Below, in pieces: positions 25,531 through 33,907 of a stretch of DNA of 64,000 bases. Positions within the stretch are counted from its first letter, which is position 1, and each line of letters begins with the position of its first letter. The stretch covers positions 3,286,001 to 3,350,000 of the forward strand of contig NZ_CP119147.1 of assembly GCF_029167645.1 (NCBI RefSeq), in the 5' to 3' direction. Below the pieces are notes generated by a model that saw only the letters and a list, made by a program, of their open reading frames with translations, was not told the origin of the DNA and ran no database searches. This DNA comes from Streptomyces sp. AM 2-1-1. GTDB taxonomy: Bacteria > Actinomycetota > Actinomycetes > Streptomycetales > Streptomycetaceae. The position numbers and the translations under genes are program-made.

Positions 25531-26691
25531 CTAGGTCAGGGCGCGGACCGCCCGGACCAGCGCGTCGACGCCGGCCTCCGCCTTGGCGCGCGGACAGCCG
25601 ACGTTGAGCCGTACGAAGCCGTCCGCGCCGTAGACGCGGCCCGGCATGACGGCGACCCGCTCCCGCTCGATCAGCTCGCGCTGGAGGGCGTCGTCGTCCG
25701 GGCCGAGCGGCCGCAGGTCGATCCAGGCGAGGTATCCGGCCTGCGGCGGGCGCCAGCCCAGCTCCGGGAGGGCGGCGCGCAGCCGGTCCTCGACCAGGGC
25801 GAGGTTCCCTGCGATGTAGGCGCGCGCGGCGTCGAGCCAGGGTCCGCCCTCGCGGTACGCGGCGATGTGGGCGGTGAGCGAGAGCACCGCCGGGGACTCC
25901 AGCCCTTCCGCCGTCGCCATGCGGCGCAGGTACTCCGCACGGTCCGCCGGATCGCCGATCAGTCCGTACGAACCGGTCAGTCCGGGGAAGTTGAAGGCCT
26001 TCGACCCGGAGGTGATGAGCGCCCAGCTCTCCGGGCCCCGGTCCGCCACCCGCGGCCAGGGCACGTGGTGGTGCCCGTCGTGCGCGAAGTCCGCGTGGAT
26101 CTCGTCGCTGATCACCCGCACCCCGTGGCGCGCGGCCAGCTCCGCGGTCCGCACGAGTTCGTCCGTCGTCCACACCCGGCCGGTGGGGTTGTGGGGCGAG
26201 CAGAGCAGCAGCACCTTCGCGTCCGGCCGGGCGAGTTCCCGCTCCAGGGCCGCGTCGTCACCGACCGGTACCCCGCGCAACTCCCGCCCGAGACCGAGGA
26301 CCGCCTTGCGGAAACCGTCGTACGTGGGGGTGTGGGTGACGACCGCGTCGCCGGCCCCGGTCCACATCCGCAGCAGCTGGGAGAGCTGGTTGAGCACGGA
26401 GGGCCCGTAGACGAGCTGTCCGGTGTCGACGGTGGTGCCGTGGCGCGTGGCGTACCAGTGGGCTATCGCCGAACGGAAGTCGTCCTGCTGCCAGTCGGTG
26501 TACCCGAACACCCCGTGGTCGATCCGGGCCCGCAGCGCCGCCAGCACCTCGGGAGCGGTCGCGAGGTCCATGTCGGAGATGGTGAACGGCAGCAACCCGT
26601 CCACCCCGAAGCGGTCGGCCACCCCGTCCCACTGCACGCTCCAGGTACCCCTGCGGTCGACGACGGTGTCGAAGTCGTAGGACGGACGCAC
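25531..26691 (-). CDS. MalY/PatB-type PLP-dependent C-S lyase/aminotransferase
   Basis: A 386-residue fold-type I PLP enzyme. FTISDMDLATAPEV near the N-terminus is diagnostic for the MalY/PatB cystathionine beta-lyase group. SPHNPTGR is at 165-172, DE at 196-197, and the Schiff-base Lys231 in SGSKAFNFPG. It likely cleaves cystathionine or other cysteine S-conjugates to pyruvate, ammonia and a thiol. The start is a GTG at 26691. It is followed by the MFS exporter gene on the same strand, 81 bp away, so the two may be co-transcribed. Confidence 0.9.
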   Translation of the reverse strand: MRPSYDFDTVVDRRGTWSVQWDGVADRFGVDGLLPFTISDMDLATAPEVLAALRARIDHGVFGYTDWQQDDFRSAIAHWYATRHGTTVDTGQLVYGPSVLNQLSQLLRMWTGAGDAVVTHTPTYDGFRKAVLGLGRELRGVPVGDDAALERELARPDAKVLLLCSPHNPTGRVWTTDELVRTAELAARHGVRVISDEIHADFAHDGHHHVPWPRVADRGPESWALITSGSKAFNFPGLTGSYGLIGDPADRAEYLRRMATAEGLESPAVLSLTAHIAAYREGGPWLDAARAYIAGNLALVEDRLRAALPELGWRPPQAGYLAWIDLRPLGPDDDALQRELIERERVAVMPGRVYGADGFVRLNVGCPRAKAEAGVDALVRAVRALT

Positions 26692-26766
26692 AGCGGCACC
26701 TCACAGGGTCGGTTCACGGGTTCCGTACGGTCCGGCGGGCGCTGGGCCCACCGGTCGCACATGCCA

Positions 26767-26848
26767 CGGGCCCGACCTCACCGGGGATCACCCAGGAGTG
26801 TCGGGCCCGCGACGCACGCAGGTCGGGGCGCGCGGCCCCGGGCGCGCC
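26767..26848 (-). terminator. Double hairpin downstream of fba
   Basis: CGGGCCCGAC at 26767-26776 pairs with GTCGGGCCCG at 26800-26809 (perfect 10 bp). A second G+C hairpin, GGCGCGC / GCGCGCC at 26827-26848, abuts the fba stop codon. Together they should end fba transcription before the MalY-type gene. Confidence 0.7.
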
Positions 26849-27871
26849 TTACTTCAGCTTGGTGCCCGTGGAGCGCAGGTTGGCGCACGCCTCGGTGACA
26901 CGCACGGCCATGCCCGCCTCGGCGGACTTGCCCCAGGTGCGCGGGTCGTAGGTCTTCTTGTTGCCAACCTCGCCGTCGACCTTCAGCACGCCGTCGTAGT
27001 TGCTGAACATGTGGTCAGCGATCGGGCGGGTGAAGGCGTACTGGGTGTCGGTGTCGAGGTTCATCTTCACGACGCCGTTCTCCAGCGCGGTGGCGATCTC
27101 CTGGGCGGTGGAGCCGGAGCCGCCGTGGAAGACGAAGTCGAACGGGGAGGTCTTGCCGTACTTGGCGCCGACGCCCTCCTGGAGGTCCTTCAGGAGTTCG
27201 GGGCGGAGTACGACGTTGCCCGGCTTGTAGACGCCGTGCACGTTGCCGAAGGAGGCGGCCAGCAGGTAACGGCCCTTCTCGCCCAGGCCGAGCGCCTCGG
27301 CGGTACGCAGCGCGTCGTCGACGGTGGTGTACAGCTCGTCGTTGATCTCGTGCGTGACGCCGTCTTCCTCGCCACCGGTCGGGGTGATCTCGACCTCAAG
27401 GATGATCTTGGCGGCGGCAGCCTTGGCGAGGAGTTCCTGGCCGATGGCCAGGTTGTCCGCGAGGGTCTCGGCCGAGCCGTCCCACATGTGCGACTGGAAC
27501 AGCGGGTTGAGGCCCTTGGCGACGCGCTCGGCGGAGATGTCGAGCAGCGGACGGACGTAACCGTCCAGCTTGTCCTTGGGGCAGTGGTCCGTGTGGAGCG
27601 CCACGGTGATGTCGTACTTGGCGGCGACGATGTGCGCGAACTCGGCGAGGGCCACGGCGCCCGTCACCATGTCCTTGTTGTACTGGCCGCCCAGGAACTC
27701 CGCGCCACCGGTGGAGATCTGGACGATGCCGTCGCTCTCGGCCTCGGCGAACCCGCGCAGGGCCGCGTGGAGGGTCTGGGTCGAGGTCACGTTGATGGCC
27801 GGGTAGGCGAACTTGCCTGCCTTCGCCCGGTCGAGCATCTCGGCGTAGACCTCGGGGGTTGCGATGGGCAT
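26849..27871 (-). CDS. fba: Class II fructose-bisphosphate aldolase
   Basis: A zinc-dependent glycolytic enzyme that interconverts fructose 1,6-bisphosphate with glyceraldehyde 3-phosphate and dihydroxyacetone phosphate. It has 340 residues, typical of the long class II type. The metal-binding HTDHCPKDKL and the phosphate-binding FVFHGGSGS are present, as is MNLDTDTQYAFTRP. It starts MPIATPEVYAEML. A single gene between two terminator-like structures; G+C and codon use are those of a highly expressed gene. Confidence 0.98.
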   Translation of the reverse strand: MPIATPEVYAEMLDRAKAGKFAYPAINVTSTQTLHAALRGFAEAESDGIVQISTGGAEFLGGQYNKDMVTGAVALAEFAHIVAAKYDITVALHTDHCPKDKLDGYVRPLLDISAERVAKGLNPLFQSHMWDGSAETLADNLAIGQELLAKAAAAKIILEVEITPTGGEEDGVTHEINDELYTTVDDALRTAEALGLGEKGRYLLAASFGNVHGVYKPGNVVLRPELLKDLQEGVGAKYGKTSPFDFVFHGGSGSTAQEIATALENGVVKMNLDTDTQYAFTRPIADHMFSNYDGVLKVDGEVGNKKTYDPRTWGKSAEAGMAVRVTEACANLRSTGTKLK

Positions 27872-27996
27872 CTGTCCGCTCCTTGGGATGTGCGGGTGTG
27901 CAGTGCTGGTCCCTGACCTGGGGGCGACGTCATCGTCGTGCCCATCTTCCCAGACTCCTGCGGGGACTCCACCCGGAGGACCCCCGTAGAAACGGG

Positions 27997-28036
27997 GCCG
28001 GGGCGCGCTGTTTCACGTGAAACAGTGCACCCCGGC
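27997..28036. terminator. 40-bp dyad downstream of pyrE, containing a parS core
   Basis: The arms GCCGGGG and CCCCGGC close a 40-bp inverted repeat with only two non-pairing positions. On the minus strand it is 63 bp past the pyrE stop codon, so it would form a terminator-like hairpin. Its centre is an exact parS sequence. Confidence 0.6.
28008..28025. other. parS chromosome-partitioning site (ParB binding)
   Basis: CTGTTTCACGTGAAACAG is a perfect 18-bp palindrome containing the full 16-bp parS consensus TGTTTCACGTGAAACA. In Streptomyces, ParB nucleates on such sites clustered around oriC and forms the segregation complex during sporulation. One site is seen in this window. Confidence 0.93.
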
Positions 28037-28098
28037 GAAATCTGCCAGAAACACGCAGGTCAGCGCCTCAACTCTGCCTGAGACACCGCACGCGGGGC

Positions 28099-28638
28099 TC
28101 AGGCCAGATCGAGATCGGCGACCGAGTAGACGTGCAGGTACGACAGCCCCGCCTCGGCGATGGCCGGGGCGGCGCCCCGCTCCACGATGACGGCGACGGC
28201 GACGACCTCGCCACCGGCCTCGCGGACGGCCTCGACCGCGGTCAGCGGCGAACCACCGGTGGTCGAGGTGTCCTCGACCACCAGGCAGCGGCGGCCCTTG
28301 ACGTCGGTGCCCTCGATGCGGCGCTGCATCCCGTGCGCCTTCTGCGCCTTGCGGACGACGAACGCGTCGAGCGTCTCGCCGCGCGCGGCGGACGCGTGCA
28401 GCATCGAGGTGGCGACCGGGTCGGCGCCGAGCGTCAGGCCGCCGACACAGTCGAAGTCCAGCTCGGCCGTGGCGTCGAGCATGACCTGGCCGACCAGCGG
28501 TGCGGCCTTGCCGTCCAGCGTGATCCGGCGCAGGTCGATGTACCAGTCGGCTTCCAGACCCGAGGAGAGGGTCACCTTGCCGTGCACCACGGCCTTGTCC
28601 TTGATCTGCTGGAGCAGGTCAGCGCGTACGTCAGTCAT
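28099..28638 (-). CDS. pyrE: Orotate phosphoribosyltransferase
   Basis: Transfers phosphoribose from PRPP to orotate, giving OMP, in pyrimidine synthesis. It has 179 residues. The type I PRPP-binding motif is CLVVEDTSTTGGSP, with ADWYIDLRRITLDG and GADPVATSM also typical. The ATG at 28638 has only a weak ribosome binding site. It is 32 bp after the aldose epimerase gene on the same strand, probably a short operon. A parS-bearing hairpin lies downstream. Confidence 0.96.
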   Translation of the reverse strand: MTDVRADLLQQIKDKAVVHGKVTLSSGLEADWYIDLRRITLDGKAAPLVGQVMLDATAELDFDCVGGLTLGADPVATSMLHASAARGETLDAFVVRKAQKAHGMQRRIEGTDVKGRRCLVVEDTSTTGGSPLTAVEAVREAGGEVVAVAVIVERGAAPAIAEAGLSYLHVYSVADLDLA

Positions 28639-28670
28639 ACCGTCGAGAGTACGGGGCGGATCGGGCTTCC

Positions 28671-29462
28671 TCAGAGCCGAGCCCAGCTCCAGGTGGTCGC
28701 GATCTCCAGCGGATCGATCGGCGTGACCAGGCGCGGCGTGGAGTTGAGCCCGTTCGGCGGGCCGGACTGGGGCTCCACGCAGACGGCCTCGTCCTGCTCG
28801 TCGTAGATCACCACCCACTCGTCGCGGCTGGTGACGGTCAGCTCCAGCTGCTCCGGCCAGGTGACCGTGGCCTTCACGCCGTCCGGCATCCCGAAGCAGT
28901 CGTCCCAGGGGCCGGGGAGCGGGTCGATCCGGCGGCCGGTCGGCATGTGGTCCGCGCCGCGCTCCTCCTGCCAGGCGGCGTCGAAGGAGAGCCGGGCGTC
29001 CTGGCCGCCGATGTTGCGCAGGAACCAGGGGTGCCAGCCGGCCTGCGCCGGGAAGGAGTCGCGTGACGTCTCCACCGCCAGACGGATCGTCAGCGCGTCC
29101 TCGGAGAGCGCGAAGGTCTGGGTCACCCGACCTTCGTACGGCCACGGTTCGGCGAGGTCGTAGTAGAAGGCGGCCTCGCCCTCCACCTCGCGCGCGGTGG
29201 TCCAGGAGGTGTCGCGACCGGTGCCGTGGATGGCGTGCGGCGGCGAGTTGAGCGGCAGGGTGTGCACGGTGTCGCCGTTGCGGAACTCGCCGTACGCGGT
29301 CCTCCCGACCCAGGGCACCATGGGGAAGCAGCCGTACCGCTCGCCCTGCCTCAGCAGTTCGGTGCCCGCGATCCGCAGGCTGGTGATCCGGCACCCGCGG
29401 ACGGGGTCGATGGTCAACTCGGCTTCGCCGGCGCGCAGCCGGACAGTCTTCTCGCTACTCAC
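28671..29462 (-). CDS. Aldose 1-epimerase family protein
   Basis: A 263-residue member of the galactose mutarotase superfamily, which interconverts alpha and beta anomers of sugars. The beta-sandwich runs from TVRLRAGEAELTIDPVRGC; conserved residues include the Arg in WVGRTAYGEF, HAIHG, and HPWF with the likely catalytic His, and a C-terminal acidic residue in VCVEPQSGPPN. The start is the GTG at 29462. It precedes pyrE closely, but the two functions are not obviously linked. Confidence 0.88.
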   Translation of the reverse strand: MSSEKTVRLRAGEAELTIDPVRGCRITSLRIAGTELLRQGERYGCFPMVPWVGRTAYGEFRNGDTVHTLPLNSPPHAIHGTGRDTSWTTAREVEGEAAFYYDLAEPWPYEGRVTQTFALSEDALTIRLAVETSRDSFPAQAGWHPWFLRNIGGQDARLSFDAAWQEERGADHMPTGRRIDPLPGPWDDCFGMPDGVKATVTWPEQLELTVTSRDEWVVIYDEQDEAVCVEPQSGPPNGLNSTPRLVTPIDPLEIATTWSWARL

Positions 29463-29483
29463 GCGACGACCCTACTGGCGTAC

Positions 29484-30488
29484 TCACCTCCGGCGCTTCC
29501 ACGCCCGTCCCACCACCACGGCGGAGGCCAGCGCCAGAGCCGCCGCCGGAGCCACCCAGCGCAGTGTGGAGGAGGCGGAGGTGGTCTCGGGCGAGGGCAC
29601 CGGGGCGTACCGGCCGCGCGGTGGCGCGTGGTCCACCTCCTCGGCGCTCCGCCCGATCATGGTGCGCCGGGCGTGCGCCGCCTCGGCGGGCGGCTCGTCC
29701 GGGACGGTGAACCCGATGTCGGCGGCGGGATCGAGCGAAGCCGGCGGCACCGGGGCGTCGAAGACCGCACCGGACACCGCCCCGGACGCGGGGCCGGCGT
29801 CGGGCGGGAGAGAGGCGTCGGACGAAGGGCCGGCGTCGGGCGGGAGAGGGGCGTCGGACGAGGGGTCGGCGTCGGCACCGTCCGGACGGGTCTCGGCGTC
29901 CGCCCGCGCCTCGATGCCGGTGCTGCTGTCGGCGTCCCCGTACGGAGCGGCGGCGGGCGCGTCCGCGGAGGCCGTCGCCCCGCTCTCCCGGCCGGCCGCG
30001 CCGGGCGCCTCGTGCGCGGCGAGGCTCTCCGTGACGAGCTGCTGGGTGAAGCGGTCGAGCAGCCGGCGGACGGCGGCGCGTACGGCCTCGGCGTCGAGTT
30101 CCACCAGCCGCCCGTCGGCCGTGGCCGTCCCGGCGTAGCGGATCGTCGTCCCGGGCTCGCCCCCGGAGGACGCGCCGCCCCCCGCCGTTCCAGCGGTGCC
30201 GGAGCCGTCGAGGGTGACCGTCAGGGCCACCTTGACCGACCCCGCGCCGCGGGCGGCGGTGCCCTCGCCGGTGACGGAGACGGTGGCCGGTCCCGTGGCG
30301 GCGACCTCCACGGCCCCGCGGTAGGTGATCGTGTGCCCGTCCACCCGGAACTTCAGCCGTCCCGCCAGCGCCTCGGGCGCTCCCGCGCCCCGCTGGAGGG
30401 ACGGAACGCAACGCGCCACCCGGGCGGGGTCGCCGAGCACGCTCAGCAAGGACGCGGCCGGAACCGGAACGAACACCTCATGCTCCAT
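29484..30488 (-). CDS. SRPBCC/CoxG-like domain protein with C-terminal anchor
   Basis: A 334-residue protein. The first 150 residues are a START/CoxG-like lipid- or cofactor-binding domain (MEHEVFVPVPAASLLSVL start, TGEGTA and AVRRLLDRFTQQLV near its end). A long, disordered Asp/Pro/Ala-rich linker with PDAGPSSDASLPPDAGP repeats follows, then a C-terminal hydrophobic helix and KRRR, consistent with tail anchoring. The start is uncertain: the ATG at 30488 is conserved-looking, but a GTG at 30506 has a better ribosome binding site (GAGGGG). CoxG relatives recruit CO dehydrogenase to the membrane; no cox genes are here. Confidence 0.75.
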   Translation of the reverse strand: MEHEVFVPVPAASLLSVLGDPARVARCVPSLQRGAGAPEALAGRLKFRVDGHTITYRGAVEVAATGPATVSVTGEGTAARGAGSVKVALTVTLDGSGTAGTAGGGASSGGEPGTTIRYAGTATADGRLVELDAEAVRAAVRRLLDRFTQQLVTESLAAHEAPGAAGRESGATASADAPAAAPYGDADSSTGIEARADAETRPDGADADPSSDAPLPPDAGPSSDASLPPDAGPASGAVSGAVFDAPVPPASLDPAADIGFTVPDEPPAEAAHARRTMIGRSAEEVDHAPPRGRYAPVPSPETTSASSTLRWVAPAAALALASAVVVGRAWKRRR

Positions 30489-30521
30489 GAAACCGAGCCT
30501 ACTCACGCTCCGCCCCTCGCG

Positions 30522-32114
30522 TCAGGTCTCCGCGGCATAGCGCGGATGCAGCAGTGTGGAGGGCTGCTGCCCGCGCGGGCGGATGTCCTCGGCGGCCCGT
30601 CCGGCCTCCGCCGGCAGCCCCGCGTCGAGCGACCGCAGCGGGGGGTGCCCGGGATCGAGGCCGAGCACCGGCTCCGCCGTGCCCGGCGCGGCCAGCACGA
30701 AGCCCCAGTCCTCGGCGTCGCCCGGCACATGGTCCGGACGGGCGCCGGAGCCGGGGCGCCGTCCGACGACCCGGTACGGGCGGGTGGCCATGCCCCCGGC
30801 GTGCAGGGTGGCCTCCACCGTCCAGAAGGTGCGCGGCCGCTCCCCCGGTGGCCCCGCGTGCACCACGAACCGGCCGCCGGGGGCCACCGCCCGCCCGACC
30901 AGGCCGTAGAACTCGGCGGAGTACAGCTTGGTGCTCGCGGTGATGCCCGGATCGGGCAGATCGGATATGACCACGTCGTAGCGGCCCTCGGCGCTCCGCA
31001 GCCAGGTGAACGCGTCCGCGGCGACCGAGGTGAGCCGGGGGTCCTCGTAGGCGCCGGCGTTCAGCGCGGAGAGGGCGGGGTCGGTGCGGGCCAGCCGGGT
31101 GACCCCGGGGTCCAGCTCGACCACCGTCACCCGGCGGACGTCCGGGTAGCGCAGCACCTCGCGCGCGGCCAGCCCGTCGCCGCCCCCGAGGATCAGCACC
31201 CGGGCGTGCGGGCCGTTCATGGCGGGGTGCACGAGGGCCTCGTGGTACCGGAACTCGTCGCGGGCGCTGACCCGTAACCGGCCGTCGAGGTAGAGGGCCA
31301 GGGAATCGCGCCCGTCACCGGTGAGGACGATCTCCTGCACGCCCGTCCGCACCGCGACCCGCACCCCCTCCCCGTAGACCGCCCGCCGTGCCGCCCGCTC
31401 GAAGTCGTCCGCCAGCAGCGCGGCGGTGGCCAGCAGCGCCGTCGTGCAGAGCGCGGCGAGGACGAGGAGACAGCGGGAGCGGAGGGTGAGGTCGCGCCGG
31501 AAGAGCCAGAGGATCAGGGCGCCGCCCGCCGCCACGTTGACCGCTCCGGTGAAGAGCGTGCCGGTCAGCTGTCCCAGCATCGGCAGCAGGAGGAAGGGGA
31601 AGGCCAGCCCGCCCACGAGGGCGCCCACGTAGTCCGCCGCGAACAGGTCCGCGACGGTTCCGCCGGCGTCCTGCCGGTCGACCCGCTGGATCAGTGTCAT
31701 CAGCAGCGGGATCTCGGCCCCGATCAGGACCCCGATCGCCACCGAGAAGGCGATCAGCACGGCACGGGACTCCCCGAGCCACGCGAAGGAGGCGTACAGC
31801 ACCAGCGCGGAGAACCCGCCGACCAGCGCGAGCGCCACCTCGATCAGGGCGAAGCCGACGGCGGCGTGACAGCGCAGGCGCTTCGCGAGCAGCGAACCGA
31901 GGCCCATGGCGAAGACCATCACGGAGAGCACCACCGACGCCTGCGTCACGGAGTCACCGATCAAGTACGAGGCCATCGCGACCAGTTCGAGCTCGTACAC
32001 CAAGCCGCAGGCGGCGCAGACGAAGACGGACGCCAGCACGAGGAAGCGGCCGGTCCGGGGGCGTACGGGAAGGGGCGCCGCACCTCCTCGAAGGGGTACC
32101 TGCTGGTCGATCAT
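30522..32114 (-). CDS. Membrane-fused polyamine aminopropyltransferase (spermidine synthase)
   Basis: A 530-residue protein combining about seven N-terminal membrane helices (about 22-225) with a C-terminal spermidine synthase domain (about 250-480). The latter shows [21 protein letters not shown], the SAM-type nucleotide loop [15 protein letters not shown] and the catalytic-site Asp in VISDLPDPG. Spermidine synthases transfer aminopropyl groups from decarboxylated AdoMet to putrescine; the membrane-fused form is common in actinobacteria. The ribosome binding site at 32114 is poor. The gene is 33 bp before the SRPBCC gene. Confidence 0.9.
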   Translation of the reverse strand: MIDQQVPLRGGAAPLPVRPRTGRFLVLASVFVCAACGLVYELELVAMASYLIGDSVTQASVVLSVMVFAMGLGSLLAKRLRCHAAVGFALIEVALALVGGFSALVLYASFAWLGESRAVLIAFSVAIGVLIGAEIPLLMTLIQRVDRQDAGGTVADLFAADYVGALVGGLAFPFLLLPMLGQLTGTLFTGAVNVAAGGALILWLFRRDLTLRSRCLLVLAALCTTALLATAALLADDFERAARRAVYGEGVRVAVRTGVQEIVLTGDGRDSLALYLDGRLRVSARDEFRYHEALVHPAMNGPHARVLILGGGDGLAAREVLRYPDVRRVTVVELDPGVTRLARTDPALSALNAGAYEDPRLTSVAADAFTWLRSAEGRYDVVISDLPDPGITASTKLYSAEFYGLVGRAVAPGGRFVVHAGPPGERPRTFWTVEATLHAGGMATRPYRVVGRRPGSGARPDHVPGDAEDWGFVLAAPGTAEPVLGLDPGHPPLRSLDAGLPAEAGRAAEDIRPRGQQPSTLLHPRYAAET

Positions 32115-32256
32115 GATCGGAACGCTACGTGACGATTCCTCCGCACCCTGTCACCCGCAAGGGTGCACCTGAGGCTCCGGAACGAGCGCCCGGCGTGCGC
32201 CGATCGCCCGACGGCGCACACCAACGCACCGCGCGCCGCGCGCTTTTCGGTCATCC

Positions 32257-32925
32257 TCAGCGCACCAGGGCGGAGACGGCGGGAAGGTCGGAGACGGCCG
32301 GTGCTCCCGGGAAGACCGCCGCTCCCACCGGGGTCGGCCTCCTCGGACCGACCGGAGCGCTCGACGCCCTCGGCGCCACCACCCCACCCGACAGCCCCGC
32401 CCCGCCCAGCAGCCCTCCCGGGGTCCGGACCCCGAACCGGGTCCGGGTGACCACCAATTGCCCCTCCTGCGGGTACGCGTGCCAGGTGCGCCACCGCAAC
32501 TGCCCCTCGGAACGCTGCGCGAGTATCGCGGTGAAGGCGTACGGACTGCCCGGAAAGGTGCCCGCCAGCCCGTACGGATGCTCGGCCACCAGGGCGAGCA
32601 ACTCCTGGGCCCGCGCGGCGAACTGGCCCTCGTTGAGGTTCTCCACCCGCGCGGCGAACTCGTACTCCCGGTCGCCGAGCTGCTTCGCCACCCCCAGGGG
32701 GAGCGGGGCGCGGCTGCCCGCGAGGCAGGCCACCGTCTCCGAGCAGACGGCGCCGTCGTCCTCCAACAGGACCTGATGGGAAGCACCGAGCAGTCTCAAC
32801 TGCACGGCGGCGCGGCCGAGCCGGAGGTCCAGCACGGCGAGGGCGGGCAGCGGCTCCCTGCCGAGCGCCCACGCCAGATCGGCAGCGCGGGTGTCGGAAT
32901 AGGCCGTCTGGAGGGACGTGAGCAT
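32257..32925 (-). CDS. DUF2617 family protein
   Basis: A 222-residue soluble protein matching DUF2617 as I remember it: TAYSDTRAADLAWALG at the N-terminus, ASHQVLLEDDG, and HAYPQEGQLVVTRTRF toward the end. The core is about 165 residues; the rest is a Pro/Ala/Val-rich tail. The function is unknown. The ATG at 32925 has GGAG eight bases upstream; the longer frame to 33117 is not supported. It lies upstream of the spermidine synthase on the same strand. Confidence 0.82.
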   Translation of the reverse strand: MLTSLQTAYSDTRAADLAWALGREPLPALAVLDLRLGRAAVQLRLLGASHQVLLEDDGAVCSETVACLAGSRAPLPLGVAKQLGDREYEFAARVENLNEGQFAARAQELLALVAEHPYGLAGTFPGSPYAFTAILAQRSEGQLRWRTWHAYPQEGQLVVTRTRFGVRTPGGLLGGAGLSGGVVAPRASSAPVGPRRPTPVGAAVFPGAPAVSDLPAVSALVR

Positions 32926-33202
32926 GGGTCGGCTCCGCAAACGCAGGGACACATGAGCAGGGGGCGCCGCCGGAGAAGTGACGTGGGGGATGCGCCCGGT
33001 CCGGCCCAACTGGGGTCCGTGGGCTGAAATGTTCTGTCTGACGAGGGAATCACGAACTACGCCGCACTCACTGCCTTTTTGGCCAACTTGACGTGGTTTC
33101 CATCCCCTGGGGGGCAATACAGCTCAACTGTTCAGCCGGAAAGCCCCGATGTGCCCCTCGTCGCTGCTCCCCCGGGCCGTACCGCGGCGTCGAAGATCCA
33201 CA
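32926..33202. other. Upstream region of the DUF2617 gene
   Basis: No gene. A locally A+T-richer stretch around 33040-33120 likely holds the DUF2617 promoter on the minus strand. On the plus strand, TTGACG and CAATAC with reasonable spacing (about 33088-33120) look like a promoter with no gene ahead of it. Confidence 0.4.
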
Positions 33203-33254
33203 ACCCGGCGGGGCCCGACCGGAGTTGATCAACTCCGGTCGGGCCCCGCCGGGT
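33203..33254. terminator. 52-bp perfect palindrome (terminator of the Cys-rich protein gene)
   Basis: The two 26-bp arms are exact reverse complements with no spacer; the centre is GGAGTTGATCAACTCC. It lies 109 bp past the stop of the gene at 33363-33728. It is the longest perfect dyad noticed in the window. Confidence 0.75.
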
Positions 33255-33362
33255 CCGGCCTCGCCTCGCCTCGGGCGACCGTCGGCCGCACCCCGCTCGG
33301 GGAGGCCCGGCCGCCGTCACGCTCCCGGTGGCTCGGCCTCCGTCGCGCCTCCGTCCCCCGGG

Positions 33363-33728
33363 TCAGTTGCCTCCGCCGCACGAACCCCCGCCGCAGGAGG
33401 AGCCCCCGCCGCCGCACGAGGAACTGCTTCCGCACGAGTGGCCCCCGGAGTGCCCGTGGCCGGAACCACCGTCCCCGGATCCGCCGCCGTCACCCGCCCA
33501 CCAGCTGCCCTCGGAGGAACCCCGGCGCGACGACGAACGGCGCCCGGACGAGCGGCGCGGCTTCCTCGTACTCACCGTGTACCCGCGGGGACCACCCCGC
33601 GCGGCGGATCCGCCGGCCCTCCCCCCACGCCCGGCGGACACCGGCCGGGTCCGCGCGGACACCCGCATCACCGTCACGACGACCCCCGCGACCGCCAGAG
33701 CGATGAGCCCCATCAGGACGTACGTCAT
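33363..33728 (-). CDS. Membrane-anchored protein with Gly/Ser/Cys/His-rich tail
   Basis: A 121-residue protein: an N-terminal membrane helix (about 2-24), a basic linker (RRSSGRRSSSRRGSS), then a tail of Gly, Ser, His and Cys ending with repeats of the type SCGGGS. The six cysteines and three histidines could bind metal or form cross-links. No enzyme domain is seen. The start is the ATG at 33728 (a GTG one codon upstream is an alternative, with GAGGG nearby). The gene is short and low in complexity, so the call rests on its helix, codon bias and the strong terminator. Confidence 0.65.
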   Translation of the reverse strand: MTYVLMGLIALAVAGVVVTVMRVSARTRPVSAGRGGRAGGSAARGGPRGYTVSTRKPRRSSGRRSSSRRGSSEGSWWAGDGGGSGDGGSGHGHSGGHSCGSSSSCGGGGSSCGGGSCGGGN

Positions 33729-33907
33729 CACGCCCTCACATCCTTCCGTCCCCCGTGGCGGCCCCCGCCGCCCCCCGAACGTATCGGGATGCCTGCGGGA
33801 TGCCCGGTCCGTGTCCGCGCCAAAGCGGACTTGAGCAACTCCAGAGCTTGCCGACAGGATGACCACGGGTCCCGGAGACGCCGGCCCGCATCGAGGACGG
33901 TGGAGAG

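Noticed and set aside
29484..30506. Part of a carbon monoxide dehydrogenase cluster, suggested by the CoxG-like domain
   Set aside because: No coxS, coxM or coxL genes nearby; the domain is a general SRPBCC fold with a tail anchor.
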